From the NCBI RefSeq assembly GCF_902459465.1, contig NC_047072.1:17961776-18025775 (forward strand): 64,000 nucleotides of DNA, read 5' to 3'. The stretch comes from Asterias rubens (Eukaryota; Echinodermata; Asteroidea; Forcipulatida; Asteriidae). Both the position numbers and the translations under genes were made by a program. Shown here piece after piece: positions 34,489 through 47,900 of this stretch. Numbering within the stretch: the first letter of the stretch is position 1; the number at the start of each line of letters is the position of its first letter. The notes below the pieces were generated by a model that saw only the letters and a list, made by a program, of their open reading frames with translations, ran no database searches and was not told the DNA's origin.

Positions 34489-35733
34489 TTAATACCCACC
34501 GCAGAAATCCCACGTGCAAGGTGTTTCAGAGGCGTATCCCAAAAACCGGACTGTGATAGGGGCGGGGTCGACTCCGTAAATGAAGGGTTCGCTTTGCCCA
34601 AGCTTCCCCACCGCGATGTAACTGCCGTTGGTTTCGATCCAGAAGCCCCGTGGGTTAGAATCACTGAGTATTCCGGGAGTAGACACTGGGCCGACTGACC
34701 ATTCACACGATTCGTCCTCACACCGCCCAATAGTTGACACCGTGTTGAGAGCTCCCCCGATAACTTTAACAAAACATGGCAGTTGAAGACATAATATGTT
34801 AATGGACTTTAAAAACTCACGGCCCGGGATTGATACGGATCATCGGTCGCCCCCCCCCCACCCCCGCACTGTTGGTAATTGCTCAAAATAGCCTAATTGT
34901 CAGCATAAAAACTTACTTGGTATAGCGAGCAATGGAAAGCTGTTTATAGTATACAAGTTGTGAGAAACGGCTCCCTCTGAAGTAATTTTATTTATTTATT
35001 TCTTATTTTACCCTGGGGAAACCTCTCTGTAAAACACTGCTTTTCAGAGGTGCCCAGCATCTAAAAAGTTTGACATAAGAATTTGAAAATGCAAATTGTA
35101 TGCATATTATGTTGAGACACCAAGTGGAAGTACTGGTCTTTGACACTTTTTTTTTTTTACCAAAGGTGTCCAGTGCCTTTGACAACACAGTTCCCTCGGC
35201 AGTCAATTCCAATACTTTGGGGCTATAATATCGACTACCAACTCTCAAACAAAAATGGCTTACCTATTGTATACATCTTGCGGTCGCCTAATGACGTTTG
35301 GGACAGTCCAACGACGGCAGAACTCTCGGCTTGTACGGTGAATGTCACAACCCCTGGGCTCTGTACCTCCTGGTCAAAACGCATTGGTCCACCACTAAAA
35401 CTTGATTTTTTGCAATCTGAAGAAGCATCATGATAACCTACAAAAAGGGAAGAACTTTTATTATTAGGCCAAATAAAAATTTAAAAAGTGCAAAGGTTGT
35501 GGGTTCGAATCCTACCCGAGTATTATGTCTGTGCTTGTTTTCATCATTCTATGTAAAAAGTTGATAAATTTGTCCAACGTAAAGCAGAAGTTACCGTGAC
35601 CATTGAGGTGAAGCCATGCCGTGCTCATGATCAAAATCACCCGTAGAATTCCTTGGCTCCACATGCCCTTGGGTGCGCGTTGACATCGCCTGCTCGGTGG
35701 CAACTTGCTCCTTAAACGTCTTGGACTAGCCAT
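34489..35733 (-). CDS. Farnesoic-acid methyltransferase-like (FAMeT) domain protein, 3 exons
   Basis: Exons on the minus strand: 35733-35595, 35437-35264 and 34751-34489, with phases that agree, giving 191 residues. The N-terminus is basic and then hydrophobic (ILRVILIMSTAWLHLNG at about 29-45), which suggests a signal peptide or anchor. From about residue 70 the sequence follows the FAMeT pattern (Pfam Methyltransf_FA): VTFTVQAESSAVVGLSQ, KMYTIALNTVSTIGR, GILSDSNPRGFWIETN, GSYIAVGKLGQSEPF, and PITVRFLGYASETPCTWDF near the end. The family name comes from a crustacean enzyme claim; most family members are extracellular proteins with no shown methyltransferase activity, so no reaction is assigned. 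Cysteines in CEDESCEW and PCTWDFC could form disulfides. The last intron carries a MITE (34868-35181). The exon 3 donor-like GGGTATT could allow further exons, but an in-frame TAA follows at once. Confidence 0.72.
34868..35181. mobile_element. MITE, AGGCAGTGGACAC family, internally rearranged
   Basis: TTGGTAATTGCTCAAAATAG left, CCAAAGGTGTCCAGTGCCTT right; the middle is replaced by TTATTTATTTATTTC and other AT-rich sequence. It lies in the last intron of the FAMeT gene. Confidence 0.65.
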
Positions 35734-36150
35734 AAGTTTTATAACTAAACTGAGTCGCTCATAAAGTAGACTCCACTTTAAATTTCCCTTGGATATACAT
35801 CAAGGCAGAACGACAGTTCAACTTCAACTTTAACAAAAAGCTTCAATATACAGTGTAGGTCGATAGGCCTAGGCCAACATTCAGTTGCAATATTATAGAA
35901 GTTGTGAGTTGGCGGCAAAATCGTCGAGCATTAATGAGCCAGCTCGCTTGAGCCAGTGGCATGATATTGGGAAGGAAGTCGGTGACAGCTGGGCTGTTCC
36001 ATTATCAGTGCAGGGAAGATTATTGCAATGTAGGGGGAAGGGTGATACATCCACATCTACATCTATGATAACTCTTGTCAAACCCTTTACCTTGTAGGAC
36101 TTTTAAAAGGACCTATGGTATAAATGCAAACAAAAAGTAGTTAATGGCCA

Positions 36151-36395
36151 GGGCCCAATTTCATAGAGCTGCTTAAGCACAAAATTTTGCTTAAGCAAAA
36201 CAAACCTTGCTTAGTAAAATCAGATTACCGGCCAAGACTCCATTCAATTGTTATGCTAAGTAAACAACAGCTAAATACCAGTCATAAGCAATGTATATGG
36301 CATGACATTTTGGCCAATAACATGTGTAAAACAAGCGAGCTATTTTCGTGCTTAAGGAAATTTTTTGCTTAAGCAGCTCTATGAAATTCGCCCCA
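36151..36395. mobile_element. Foldback element, GGGCCCAATTTCATA family
   Basis: GGGCCCAATTTCATAGAGCT left, AGCTCTATGAAATTCGCCCC right; arms about 35 bp. Confidence 0.8.
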
Positions 36396-37360
36396 GACGT
36401 TTCGACCCTAGCAGAGTCTGACTTGACTTAGTTACATTAGCTGGAAGTTGACTAAAGCATATGGTCGAAACGTCAAATAATAAACCGCTTATTTGATTAA
36501 AGCCAGTGGTTTCTTATCAAGAGAATATGTTTTTCATGGTGCTAGTGCAAATCCCACTTTGATATGAATAAGTATTAGACTGCATGACTTGCAATCACAA
36601 GGTGGTGGGTTCAAATCCTACAAAGCAGACACGGGATCATCATAGAAACACCATACAGTCAAATATTCACATTCACAATAGCAATTTTTATTCCACATAT
36701 TTCAAAGAAATATCCCATACAAAGCAAACCACATAATTATTTTTAACTAAACACGTATATTTTGTGGACGGTTTTGAATATTTACAAAAGCAAAATGTGT
36801 TTAAAAGCGCAACTATTTACATCACACAAACATAAAATTAATAATGGAAAGCATTTGAAATATCTCTCATTAGTTTTACCATAAATAACTCACTCTCAAT
36901 AAATGGTCACTCATTACTCGTTTCAATTTTTGATGGAACATAAAAGTACTTTGTAAGCAACAGGGTGGTGGAATAAACAGAAATAAATCCCTTTTCTTAG
37001 ACAATTTGGTACATGGAAGTCTACCCCTTTAATGATTTTGGTCCTTCATAATGTCTCAGAGGACTGCAGATTTACGCACTTCCTCTCACTTATCCATTTT
37101 TGTTCTTTCTATAAATATGTTCAATTCAAGAAAACGGTCTACTTGTGACGACAAATTATTTGGAAGGGTGAATTTCTTATGCGCATAACATTTGTCACAA
37201 CACACTTAATCTTGCTTCACAATGTGCTAATAGAGTGACACATTTGCGGTGTTACCATTGACAACAACAATGACACTGACAATGACACTGACAATGACAA
37301 GATAAATATTCACATTCTGATCCCCAGTTTTATAGAACTGCTTGAAAAGACAATACTGCT

Positions 37361-37746
37361 TTAAGGCAGTGGACACTATTGGTAATTACTCAAAATAATT
37401 GTTAGCATAAAACCTTTCTTGGTAAGGAGTAATGGGGAGAGGTTGATAGTATAAAACATTGTGAGAAACGGCTCCCTCTGAAGTGTCGTAGTTTTCGAGA
37501 AAGAAGTAACTTTCAACTAATTTGATTTCGAGACCTCAGATTTAGAATCAGAGGTCTCGAAATCAAGCATCTGAAAGCACACAACTGCGTGTGACAAGAG
37601 TGTCTTTTACTTTCATAGTTATCTCGCAACTCGGACAACCAATCGAGCTCAAATTTTCACAGGTTTGTTATTTTATACATATGTTGAGATACACCAAGTG
37701 AGAAAACTGGTCTTTGACAATGACCAATAGTGTCCACTGTCTTTAA
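37361..37746. mobile_element. MITE, AGGCAGTGGACAC family, full length
   Basis: TTAAGGCAGTGGACACTATT left, AGTGTCCACTGTCTTTAA right, with central GAGACCTCAGATTTAG hairpin. It appears inserted within a GGGCCCAATTTCATA-type region (TTTTATAGAACTGCTTGAAA before, TTTCTGCTAAGCAAAAATAA after). Confidence 0.85.
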
Positions 37747-37837
37747 ACATTTTCTGCTAAGCAAAAATAAGAAGGTTACCAGTTACAGATACATTTGACT
37801 TGATAGACAACATTGAAATAAGGGCTACTGTTAAGCA

Positions 37838-38080
37838 GGGCCCAATTTCATGAAGCCTGCAAGCACAAAAATTTGCTTAGCATGAAATTTGTGCCCTGAT
37901 AAAAACAAGATTACCACCCAAATTTTAATTTGTTGCATATTGCTTGTTACTGGCATTCAGCTGTTGTTTTGTTAACCTGAAAATCGCAGGGAAATTTGGT
38001 TGTTAATCTTCTTTTTATAAAGGAAGAAATTTCATGCTAAGCAAGTTTTTGTGCTTACAGGCTTTATGAAAATGGGCCCT
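37838..38080. mobile_element. Foldback element, GGGCCCAATTTCATA family
   Basis: GGGCCCAATTTCATGAAGCC left, GGCTTTATGAAAATGGGCCC right; inside GGAAGAAATTTCATGCTAAG as in 23764-23996. Confidence 0.8.
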
Positions 38081-38634
38081 GCCGTCACACAAATTTGGGA
38101 AAAGTGACCAAACGCAAACCATGTAGACTGTACTTTAAGTATTTTAATAACAATACCCATATTTTGGACGGTTTGAATATTCACAGGTGTGTTTAAAAGT
38201 GCAACTATTTACATAAAACAAACCTAAAATTGATAATTTAAAGCATTTGACACAGCTATTATAAGTTTTTACCATAAATAGTTCACTGTACAGGTACTCA
38301 AATTGGTCACTCACTCAACACTCCATTTAATTTTTGAAAAAAAAAAAATCTTTCTCGTAAGAAAAATAATAACGAGATAAAATTATGCATATCTTGGGGA
38401 CAATCCTTTACAAAAGCATGACGTGGAATTTGTGAACATTTTACTTGGAGACCTGCTTTGATTGCGATTTTGTTGGTAAAATATTCTAGGAGATTGCAGC
38501 AACAGAAATTTTCTTCAAAGAACAATCAGGAAGTAGGAATGGAAGATTTTAATTTGGGGAAGTTACATACAAAAAAAATAATAATATCTTATTTTTCATT
38601 ATTCTGTTTGTGACAATGAGTTTGACACTATTAA

Positions 38635-38825
38635 TAGACACTGCTCTAGAATTGCAAAGGTTGTGGGTTCAAATCCCTTGAATCCCACCCGAGTATTATG
38701 CTTCTGATTTTCTTCCCAGAACTCTGGTAAGTACTGAGTATACAGTGATAACACACATCAGTGTGTATGGGTAAAACCCAAAATTAATATTCTTTATCCC
38801 GATGCAAATTTCCATCTATTATAAA
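38635..38825 (+). repeat. SINE group E, uninterrupted copy
   Basis: CTGCTCTAGAATTGCAAAGG, tRNA-like B box GTGGGTTCAAATCCC, then GTACTGAGTATACAGTGATA and end GATGCAAATTTCCATCTATT. It lies just downstream of the ARMC2 stop. A second partial copy is at 41525-41670 and a reversed one at 40050-40160. Confidence 0.65.
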
Positions 38826-38904
38826 AAACAAAACAAGCTGGCACCTTGGGTGTGCTGTGCACATTTCAATACCACACATTACAGTTACTAGACAAAGATG
38901 GCCC

Positions 38905-41900
38905 TCAAGGGGCCTCACCGCCGATGGGTACCAAGTCTGCCTGGTGTTGCTCCACCCTGTTTAGAAGCTGCGCCGCCACGGGGCAGAATTCCGTCCGCCA
39001 GTTTGACCTCATGAAGTCCATGGTCTCGGGGTCCCAGTCCACTCCCTCTGGAGCCTCCATTGCCGTGTCTTCATCTGGATAGAAACATATTTCAAACAAA
39101 TATATTTTAAATTATATAATACTATAATGAGTGGGGTAGATGGCCTAAGCTTTGGATCCAAACGGGACCTTCTTCTGTTAATTATATCATATTCCTAAAT
39201 TATATAACATTATATATGATCCTATTATTCTTTAATTGTCTATAGTTAGTGGCATCCTAATGCAACTTGCTCTCTAATCCTACCCTTTCATGTTTCCCTG
39301 CATTGTAATACCTACAATGCATTTACTACTTTAATGGTCCAGTAATCCATCCTTTCATACATTTTGGATCGAAAGCTAAGGCCATCTACCCTATTCATAT
39401 TCACACATGTAATGGCTTCTTATAGCACTAAAATCCATCACCAATCATGTATAATATTTCAAAGCTTATCATGGCCCCCAAAAAATACTTCAAAAATCTT
39501 ACCAAGAAAATCTGCCAGTTTATCGATGAGGTTTCCTGCTTCCTGCTCCCCGAAGCACTCGACGGAGTTTGTGATGTTTTCGCTGTAGTTCCATAACATC
39601 TTACAGACCATGCTGGCAAGCTGCCAATCCGATCGACCAAAGTCAACCAAGACATCCGTTAATCTGGAGAGGGGGATCGGAGGGGGGGGGGGGGGGGGGG
39701 GAAGTAACAAGTTTGTTAAAAGAGCAATAAAAGAGCACCATGCAAAGTTTCAAATCCTACTTAGCAATAAAAATGTTTTACTTAGATGCGATATTGGAAT
39801 CCCAGCCTGATACATGTTAATGCACCACCCAGGCAGCTCCGATCGACGCCAAACGTCTTCACATTCAACCTTTGCGCCACTCAATCCTTCTCATACTCTT
39901 CCCAATCCTTCTCATACTCTGGACAAGCACTATTGAATGAACCCCCCCCCCCCAATCTCTGACAAATGACTACATATGCCATCTTCAAAACTCGTTTGTG
40001 CAACTTGTGTTTTCGTCTTTGTATCTCATTGTATTTAAAAGAAGTTCAATCTGCATCGGGGATAAAGAATATTGATAAGATTTTACCCTAACATTGAGGT
40101 GTGATAGCACTATATACTCAGTACTTTCCCAAGTTCTGAGAAAAAATTAAGTTTCTGTTAATTAATATCTCCATGTAGGCCAACTTGCTCCGGCATCTCT
40201 CCTGCGCCAGGAGTATCTTTTACAAGTTTTAGACAGACATGGCAAATAATAAATGGTCTTTATTATTACAACTATGTCAGTGAATGCTTCTAAACATTTC
40301 TAGAGGACTTACTTTTTGATTCCGCCCTCCTTTTTGAGTACCGGCCTCCTATGTTCATCTGCCATCATATTAATGAGCACCCCACACGCGGTGTAAACGA
40401 TCTCCATGTTGCCTGCGTCAAGTAACGTCACCATCATCTCATCCACTATAGTAAATAAATGAATTATTCATGAGGAGGCTGGAATGCCTGGCTGTAATTG
40501 GTTGAACAGAGGTAATCTGATTTGCTTGATTACCTACTGTTGGTTAGTACATCAGAGACCTTGATTGCATATTGATGTCACATGGATCTCCAGCCTCATC
40601 CATTATTCATGAAGAATTTGGAATGCCTGGCTGTAATTGGTTGATGGATGATCAGCTGATATGCATAATAACTTAATATTGGTAAATACGTCAGAGACCT
40701 TATTTGCATATTGATGCCACATGTTGCAAGAAGCTTGCCAGCTCTTGTAGTCTGTTTCTAAGCTGGTAGTTGCCAGATTTTAAGCTGAGTTAACTGAATT
40801 AAATCTGTATTTTAATTAAAACCACTCCAGTCGCAAAGTAAGGGCTCATCTTTGCAACCGACAACTTGTGAAATAAAAAAAGGATGTTGGCTTTTGTAGC
40901 CCACTGCATAAATTTTGTGTTTACACAAGGCTGTTTCACTTCTCCTGTTTTGACTCTTCAAACACACAGCCCTAACCACATACTGACACAGGACGAGAAT
41001 TACAAGAAGTATGAGTAGATTTACCTTTTTTGGATGTCAAGAAATCTCTGACTTCAACAGTGCGGGACAGATTGCCAAAAACTCTGGACGCTTCTATCAT
41101 GGCTTCCATGTTATCGTTCATCAGTAACTTCAGCACCACTGCATAAAGAGATTGATAATAATAACAGTCGTAACTAGTTTTTATATAAGGGATTTGAGGC
41201 ATTGCATGGTGAGGTATCAATTTTGTTTGCAGTAACACCATGTGTGTATCTACTTGCCAGGTAGATTTTGTTGTGTAGAGAACTGTCATGCTTTACATTC
41301 TACTACAGCGGAGCAGGTTTCTTCTGATTTCGGAAGACTTTTCAGTTCTAAAGAGAACTGTCCTGCTTTTTAAACTACTACCTGGGCGAAAGGGAGAAAA
41401 ATTGGCCGGGAGTACTACTTAAGCTCATTAAGGATCAATATTAACTTCACTACCGCGGAGTGCGTTCTTAATTGGTCTCAAGGTTTCGAAAAAACAAAGT
41501 GCCTAATATTAGAGCAGTAAGACACTGCTGTAATATTGCAAAAGTCGTGGGTTAAAATCCAACCCAAGTAATATGTATGTGATTTTTTTTCACAGAGCTC
41601 GGGAAAGTACAGTGCTTAGACACAACGTTACATATGGGTAAAACCAAAATTAACATGATAATTAATAAAAATTTGGGGGGCTAATCATCCTTACTCGCAG
41701 CTAAGAGCTGAATTGCAAAGGATGCGGCTACAACGTGTTCGAGAAGCAGGCATGCAAGGGCGCATTCAGCTGCCAGCCACATCAACCCATTATGACCACG
41801 AAGCACAGCCAAGATCGAAAGTGTTTGATTTTTTAGGAAAACCGGCTAGTCTGGAAAACTCAACTCACATATGGCCCGACCGGGAATCGAACAGGGTCAC

Positions 41901-44900
41901 CTTGGTGAGAGGCGAGCCCTTTCCGCACAAGCCAACCGTTCCACCAGATCTCAAAATCGTTTCACATTTTGCAAAATAAAAAGTACCAAACAAAAAAATA
42001 CTCACGTCTGGAAATTTCTGCTTGTCTCTCCACAATACAGCTACCGATGACGTCATAAAACGATAGATTATTGATTGTGATCACTGTGTTCAAAACTAAC
42101 TCCTCGCTGGTACGAATGTCTTTATATTCTGTTTCAAAAGAAATATAAAATTAAGCAAAAACAAAAATTATATTAATGTCAAGTTCAGTTTTGTGATGGT
42201 CTCATTTTAATAATAATAGTGGCTCCTTACATAGCACTCAAATCTGTCAATCAGTGAAGCTCATGGCGCTCCAACATTCAGTATCTTTCCTGAATTTACA
42301 AAGGGATATTTTTTTAAGAATAAATTAAAATAACTTGAGGGTACAACCACATAAATTTGTTTATGCCACTCAAATCCAATGTTGTTTTGATTGAAAATCG
42401 TCAAAATGCAGGGTCGAACATAAAAGTAGAACATGTTTTTGAAATATGGCTGCTTTTTGTTTAATTTTGGTTGAGCCCCACTTTTAGGTCACGAACCCGA
42501 TTGTCTGCAATACCTTGAACTGGACTTCTCAGCCACAACATCCCACATTCAACCCTTTGAAGCACCAAGGGTACTGAACTTTTTGAATCCCCCCTCCCCT
42601 CCCCCGGCGTGGCTCTAAAACATTTCTCACCGAGTATCTGCATAAGTTGATCCACGCAGTTCTCATTTGATGCTATAAGCGGCCCGATGTCTTGGTTGAT
42701 AGAGAGATTGGCAATGACTCTAATCAACTTAATCAACACGTCTTCAACGAGGCTTGCTGAGTTCTCATACTCGACATCCCCGTCTGGAGACTTGGCCGGC
42801 TCCGCAGAACCAGATTTTGATTTCTAGAATATGAAAATATTTTCGTTGATAATGTTAATTAAAGACACTGGACATGATTGGTAATTGTCAAAGACTAGCC
42901 TTCACATTTGGTGAATCTCCATTGTAACACCATGGCAAACACCTCGGCTAACAGCAGCTCCTTTCAGGATAAGTGTAACTGTGGCGTGTCATGGTGGAGC
43001 GGTTAAGAGCACCGGATTCAAGCTTGATCAGCAGAGTGTGGGTTCGAATCTCGGTTGTGACACTTGCTACATAAAATTGGGGAGGTAGTGCTTTCTGCTC
43101 TACCAGCCAGGCTTCGAATTGATGATACCCAAGCCTACATCCGTATTGACTGTAAAAGGGGTAACCCTGTTTCAGCCCTAGGAGTAGGTGGCAACGGCCT
43201 CTGGACAAAAATAATTGTTGCCAACACCTAGAAGTGGCCTTCAGGCATTGTGTGTCTGGCGACAAAAAAAACTGTGTTCTTTGCATGCATTACACAGCGC
43301 AAATTGTTTTATACCTCTCAAAGATGAAATTCCATCGCTGAGTGCTAAGCACATTTCTCCACAAACAAAAGTTCAAACTTATACCTGTAAACTTTTAACA
43401 AAGTGATGTCGTAGAACATTCAAGATGACTTCCATGGCGTTCTCTGCGTTGAACAAACAATATCTGAAGTCGTCGTTCTTGGCCGTAAGATTCCCCAGGG
43501 CAAAGCTCAGTCTGACGACGGTATAACTTTGGTCTTGGTATCGACTGAGTAGAGCCAAGATGGACTGAAACGCTGTTGGGTACTCGCCTAAGACAGTGCA
43601 ACACTCAGGGTTGAGGGTCAGTTTACTGTTGAGCAAAAAATCAAACAAGTTTTTCGAAAAAGGGTTTTGATACCTTTTGTAAATCAAGTTTTGGGCCATG
43701 ACATGAATCCTTACTCAAGGTAAATGAAGATAGTAGTAATATAATGTATATGTGTTGATATTCTGTTCATTTGCTTAGATGTAGAAAACACAGGCCATTC
43801 CAACAGCTTTATTCCACGTACTGCATCACTTTGGAACTCCATGCCTGGTGGATGTTTCCTTCCATCCTACAATCTTGACTGTTTTAAAAGGAATATCAGT
43901 TCAATAAATCAATGTATCAATAAACAATCTTTCTTCTTGTAGCCCCATGCCAAGAGTGGCTTTTAGCCTTGATTGGGGCGAACTTTCATACAGGCCTGGA
44001 ATTTCATCTTTTAGAGGGCAAGGCAATTTTCATTTTGAAAAGGGCACCTCCATTGGAAAATCTTAAAGTCTATGGGAATTTTTGAAAGGGCACCAAGGTC
44101 AAGACAAGGGCAACTTGAAATTCCAGGCCTGTTCATACAAAAAATAATAATAATAACAAATTACAAAATCACAAAATACCTGAATATTCTAGCGACGTGC
44201 ATCATGGTTTCGGAGTCGCTCGGGTACAAGTCCATGGAGCGACAAATCTCCGGAATGGCATTATGGGAAATGAAGAGTGCGTAATGGTCCTTGTGGTCCA
44301 CGAAGTTACGCATCGTTGCGATGAGCTGGAGCATGATCCCTGCTGACCCCTTGGCTAGCTTGCCGCCATGAGAGTTCTGTGTGGGAGAGAGAAAATGATT
44401 GCGATAGAAATAAGAACAACAGCAGTGGGCCTTGGTCCTCCCCTATAGTGTCGAGGTCGAAACCCCATGAACCATGAACCTGCTGGGTGTTACATTTCAT
44501 TAGATTAACAGAGCTTGTGTAATGGGCCGGGAAAAACGCCCAACATCGTGGCCGAGCGATCTAGTTCAACACACCCAAGCTCTGGTGCTGTCAGCAGCAG
44601 AGTGTGGGTTCGAGCCCTTGAGCAAGACACTTAACCATAATTGATTCGTTAAAAGTTGGGAAGGTAGAGCAGCAGCCAGGCTCCTAGTGGATGATACCCA
44701 AGCCTACATCCTTAAGGACTGTGAAGGGGGTAACCCTGTTTCAGCCCTAGGAGTAGGTGGCTCCTAGTGGATGATACCCAAGCCTACATCCTTAAGGACT
44801 GTGAAGGGGATAACCCTGTTTCAGCCCTAGGAGTAGGTGGCTCCTAGTGGATGATACCCATGCCTACATTCTTAATGACTGTGAAGGGGGTAACCCTGTT

Positions 44901-47900
44901 TCAGCCCCAGGAGTAGATGGCATTGTGCCTCCTGGTGCCAGTTAAGTAAATCTCTTGCCTTGAAGTGGCTGTCCATAAGCCTTTTTGAGGTATGGCAGAC
45001 ACAATAGGAGTGCACTGTTTAGTTTAGTTTCACCTGACGTCATCATCAGAAAAATCTTGAATGCACCATACTGGTGGGCAATTTCACTGTGCGTTTTCAT
45101 ATATAACTCTAGGCATAGAGTATGCTGTGCGTTATGCAGTGAAGTGCGCATTTTAGGCGACGCGGCGTTAATACACGTAAACCTAACTGCCCACCAACAT
45201 GGTGAGCGTGGCATCAGTCACCGCATGTGACGCGCGTGCAAGGGGTCAATACAGACAAGTATACCCAAACCTAATAGTGTTGTAGCATTGTGTACGCCGT
45301 ATCACAAAAATGCTTAAGGCCTTGTGATGCCAGTTGATCTCTTGTATAACCAAAATTGTAAATTTGTTTTTAAATATCTTTACTTACCGCTTCATTGACT
45401 GACTTCATGATCCTCATAACATGCTCGATAGTTCCAAGTTGGACAAAGCGTTCCAGAACCTTGTAGTGGTTCTGAGTCAGGAACCTGACTGAACCAACGA
45501 GGTAGACTAGAAGCTCATGGGACTGCGTCTTGAAGTCTAGATCGCTCATTAGAGCAACGATCAAATCTGCAGAGAAAGGGGGAGTAGAAGAGAAGTTTAC
45601 ACAATTGTCATGCCTTCTTAATAATAATAATAATAATTTGGGGGGCTAACCATCCTTACTCGCAGCTAAGAGCTGAATTGCAAAGGACGCGGCTACAACG
45701 TGTTCGAGAAGCAGGCATGCAAGGGCGCATTCAGCTGCCAGCCACATCAACCCATTATGACCACGGAGCACAGCCAAGATCGAAAGTGTTTGATTTTTTC
45801 CTGAGGGAGGAAAACCGGATAGTCTGGAAAACCCTCGTGGCACAGCAGAGAACCAACGCACAACTCAACTCACATATGGCCCCGACCGGGAATCGAACTG
45901 GGGTCACCTTGGTGAGAGGCGAGCGCCTTAAGCACAAGCCAACCGTGCCACCTGGTTCTTACAATAACAACTAGTTCTTATATAGCGCATTCTACAATAA
46001 AGTATCAATGGTGCACTTTACATTGATCTTCATGATTACATCCGTGCATGTCCAGCCCACAGGCGTTGCTCAATGGCTACATTTTGGGTTTTTTTTTTTT
46101 GATTTTTTTTGTCAGATTTTTGGCCGATTTGACCCAAAAATTTTGATTTAAAATTAAATAGGTATTTTGATAGGGGTCGAGAAAGTTACAAGCTTTCATT
46201 TGAGCCATTGCTCAAAAAAGTTGGCCAATTATTAGTAATAGTGAAATAAAGTGTTCAAAATTAGTTTTTGTCGGGATCACGACAATATAATCACGTGGCC
46301 AATGCTTATGTGTTTTATAAGAACCGTTTTAAATTGTTATCATGGTTCCTGACCATTAAAAGTAAAAACTTTTTTTCGTAAGAGTGGGTGACACTCTTTG
46401 AAAAACCATTCACTCAAAAAAATCTAATTTTTAATGTTTGGGGCCAAAAATCTGACATAGCATCTTTAATTGTTTGTTTCAATTAATCAGCATGTTGAAT
46501 GTCTTGGTGAAGTTGGTTCAATCCAATATCAACCATCCTCAGGTCATCAGAGAGTTGCTGTTGGTAGGTGCACATTAGTGCTCCCCCGCTACGATCGGGG
46601 TCAGTCCAGGAGTAATGAGAGAGGAGTGTCATGACTTAACATTAGTACCCTTAATTGTTTTTTTGAATCTCTCTCTCTAAAACCACATCCCTTTGAAGGT
46701 AATTGTTTCTCAAAATGTTATACACTGGTTTTCAACCAAAGTTATACCCTCCCTTTTGAGCCATTATACACTTTCGGAGCAAAAATAAAAATAAAAGCTT
46801 TACAAATAACTTACAGGCTTTACAGAAGTCAGTGGTCAAAGACTTCTCTTGAAATATTATTCCATGAAATGCTTTACTTTTTGAGAAAACATTATAACAA
46901 TATTCAATTCTCGATAGCGAGAATTACAGATTTATTTTAAACACATGTCATGACACGGCGAAACGTGCGGAAACAAGGGTGGGTTTTTCCCGTTATTTTC
47001 TCCCGACTCCGATGACCAATTTTATATAGAAGTTGTGATACACGAAGTGTGGGCCTTTAGACAAAACTGTTTACAGAATGTGTCCAATGGCTTTAAGACA
47101 CATTTGATTTGGTAACATCACCCTATGCCAGCTTAAAAGGACCTTTGTGAAAGACAAAGTTGTGACCAAAGTAAAACATAAGAAGTCAGGTTGGAAGTCT
47201 TCAAACTATTATTTCTTTGATTTATTTTTTCAATTTTCTACAGACTAAAATATATGACAAACTATAGTTTGTCGACTTCCACTATCTTGAGGAGCTAATG
47301 TCACCTGTCCACCCTCAAGCGATATAACATTTGTATATTTATGCTTACCCACAATGTTGTGTTCCATAAATAGCAGATCATTGTTGTTGTCCTTGCTAAC
47401 TTTCAAGATGAGTTTACTCAAAGTGTTTAAGTTACTTCCATTTACACCAAGCTGAAAAAAAGAAACCAATAAAGAAATATATATATTGGAAAGCATTGCC
47501 TCCGAAACACTGCAGCCTGCATCGTGGCACTGTCTAGAAAATCCTGTTCTATCACAAGCAACATCACTGGCTCCCTATCTCTCAACGAATCATCTTCAAG
47601 CTGATGCTCATTGTCGACAAAGCACTTAAATACACCGGACACTATTGGTAATTGTCAAAGACCAGTCTCCTAACTTGGTGTATCCCATCATAACCATAAA
47701 ATAACAAGACTGTGAACATTTGGGCTCAATTGGTCATCGAAGTTACGAGAAAATTATGAAAGAAAAAACACCCTTGTTGGACGAATTTGTGTGCTTTCAG
47801 ATAAGAATAAAAGACTTCTAGCTAGAAGTCTTTTATTATTTTAGTGAGAAATTACCTCTTTCTAAAAAACTACATTACTTCAGAGGGAGTCGTTTCCCAC

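Noticed and set aside
34156..34698. 180-codon open frame on the + strand
   Set aside because: It overlaps the last exon of the FAMeT-domain gene on the other strand, whose translation matches a known domain. This frame has no family likeness and is an antisense shadow.
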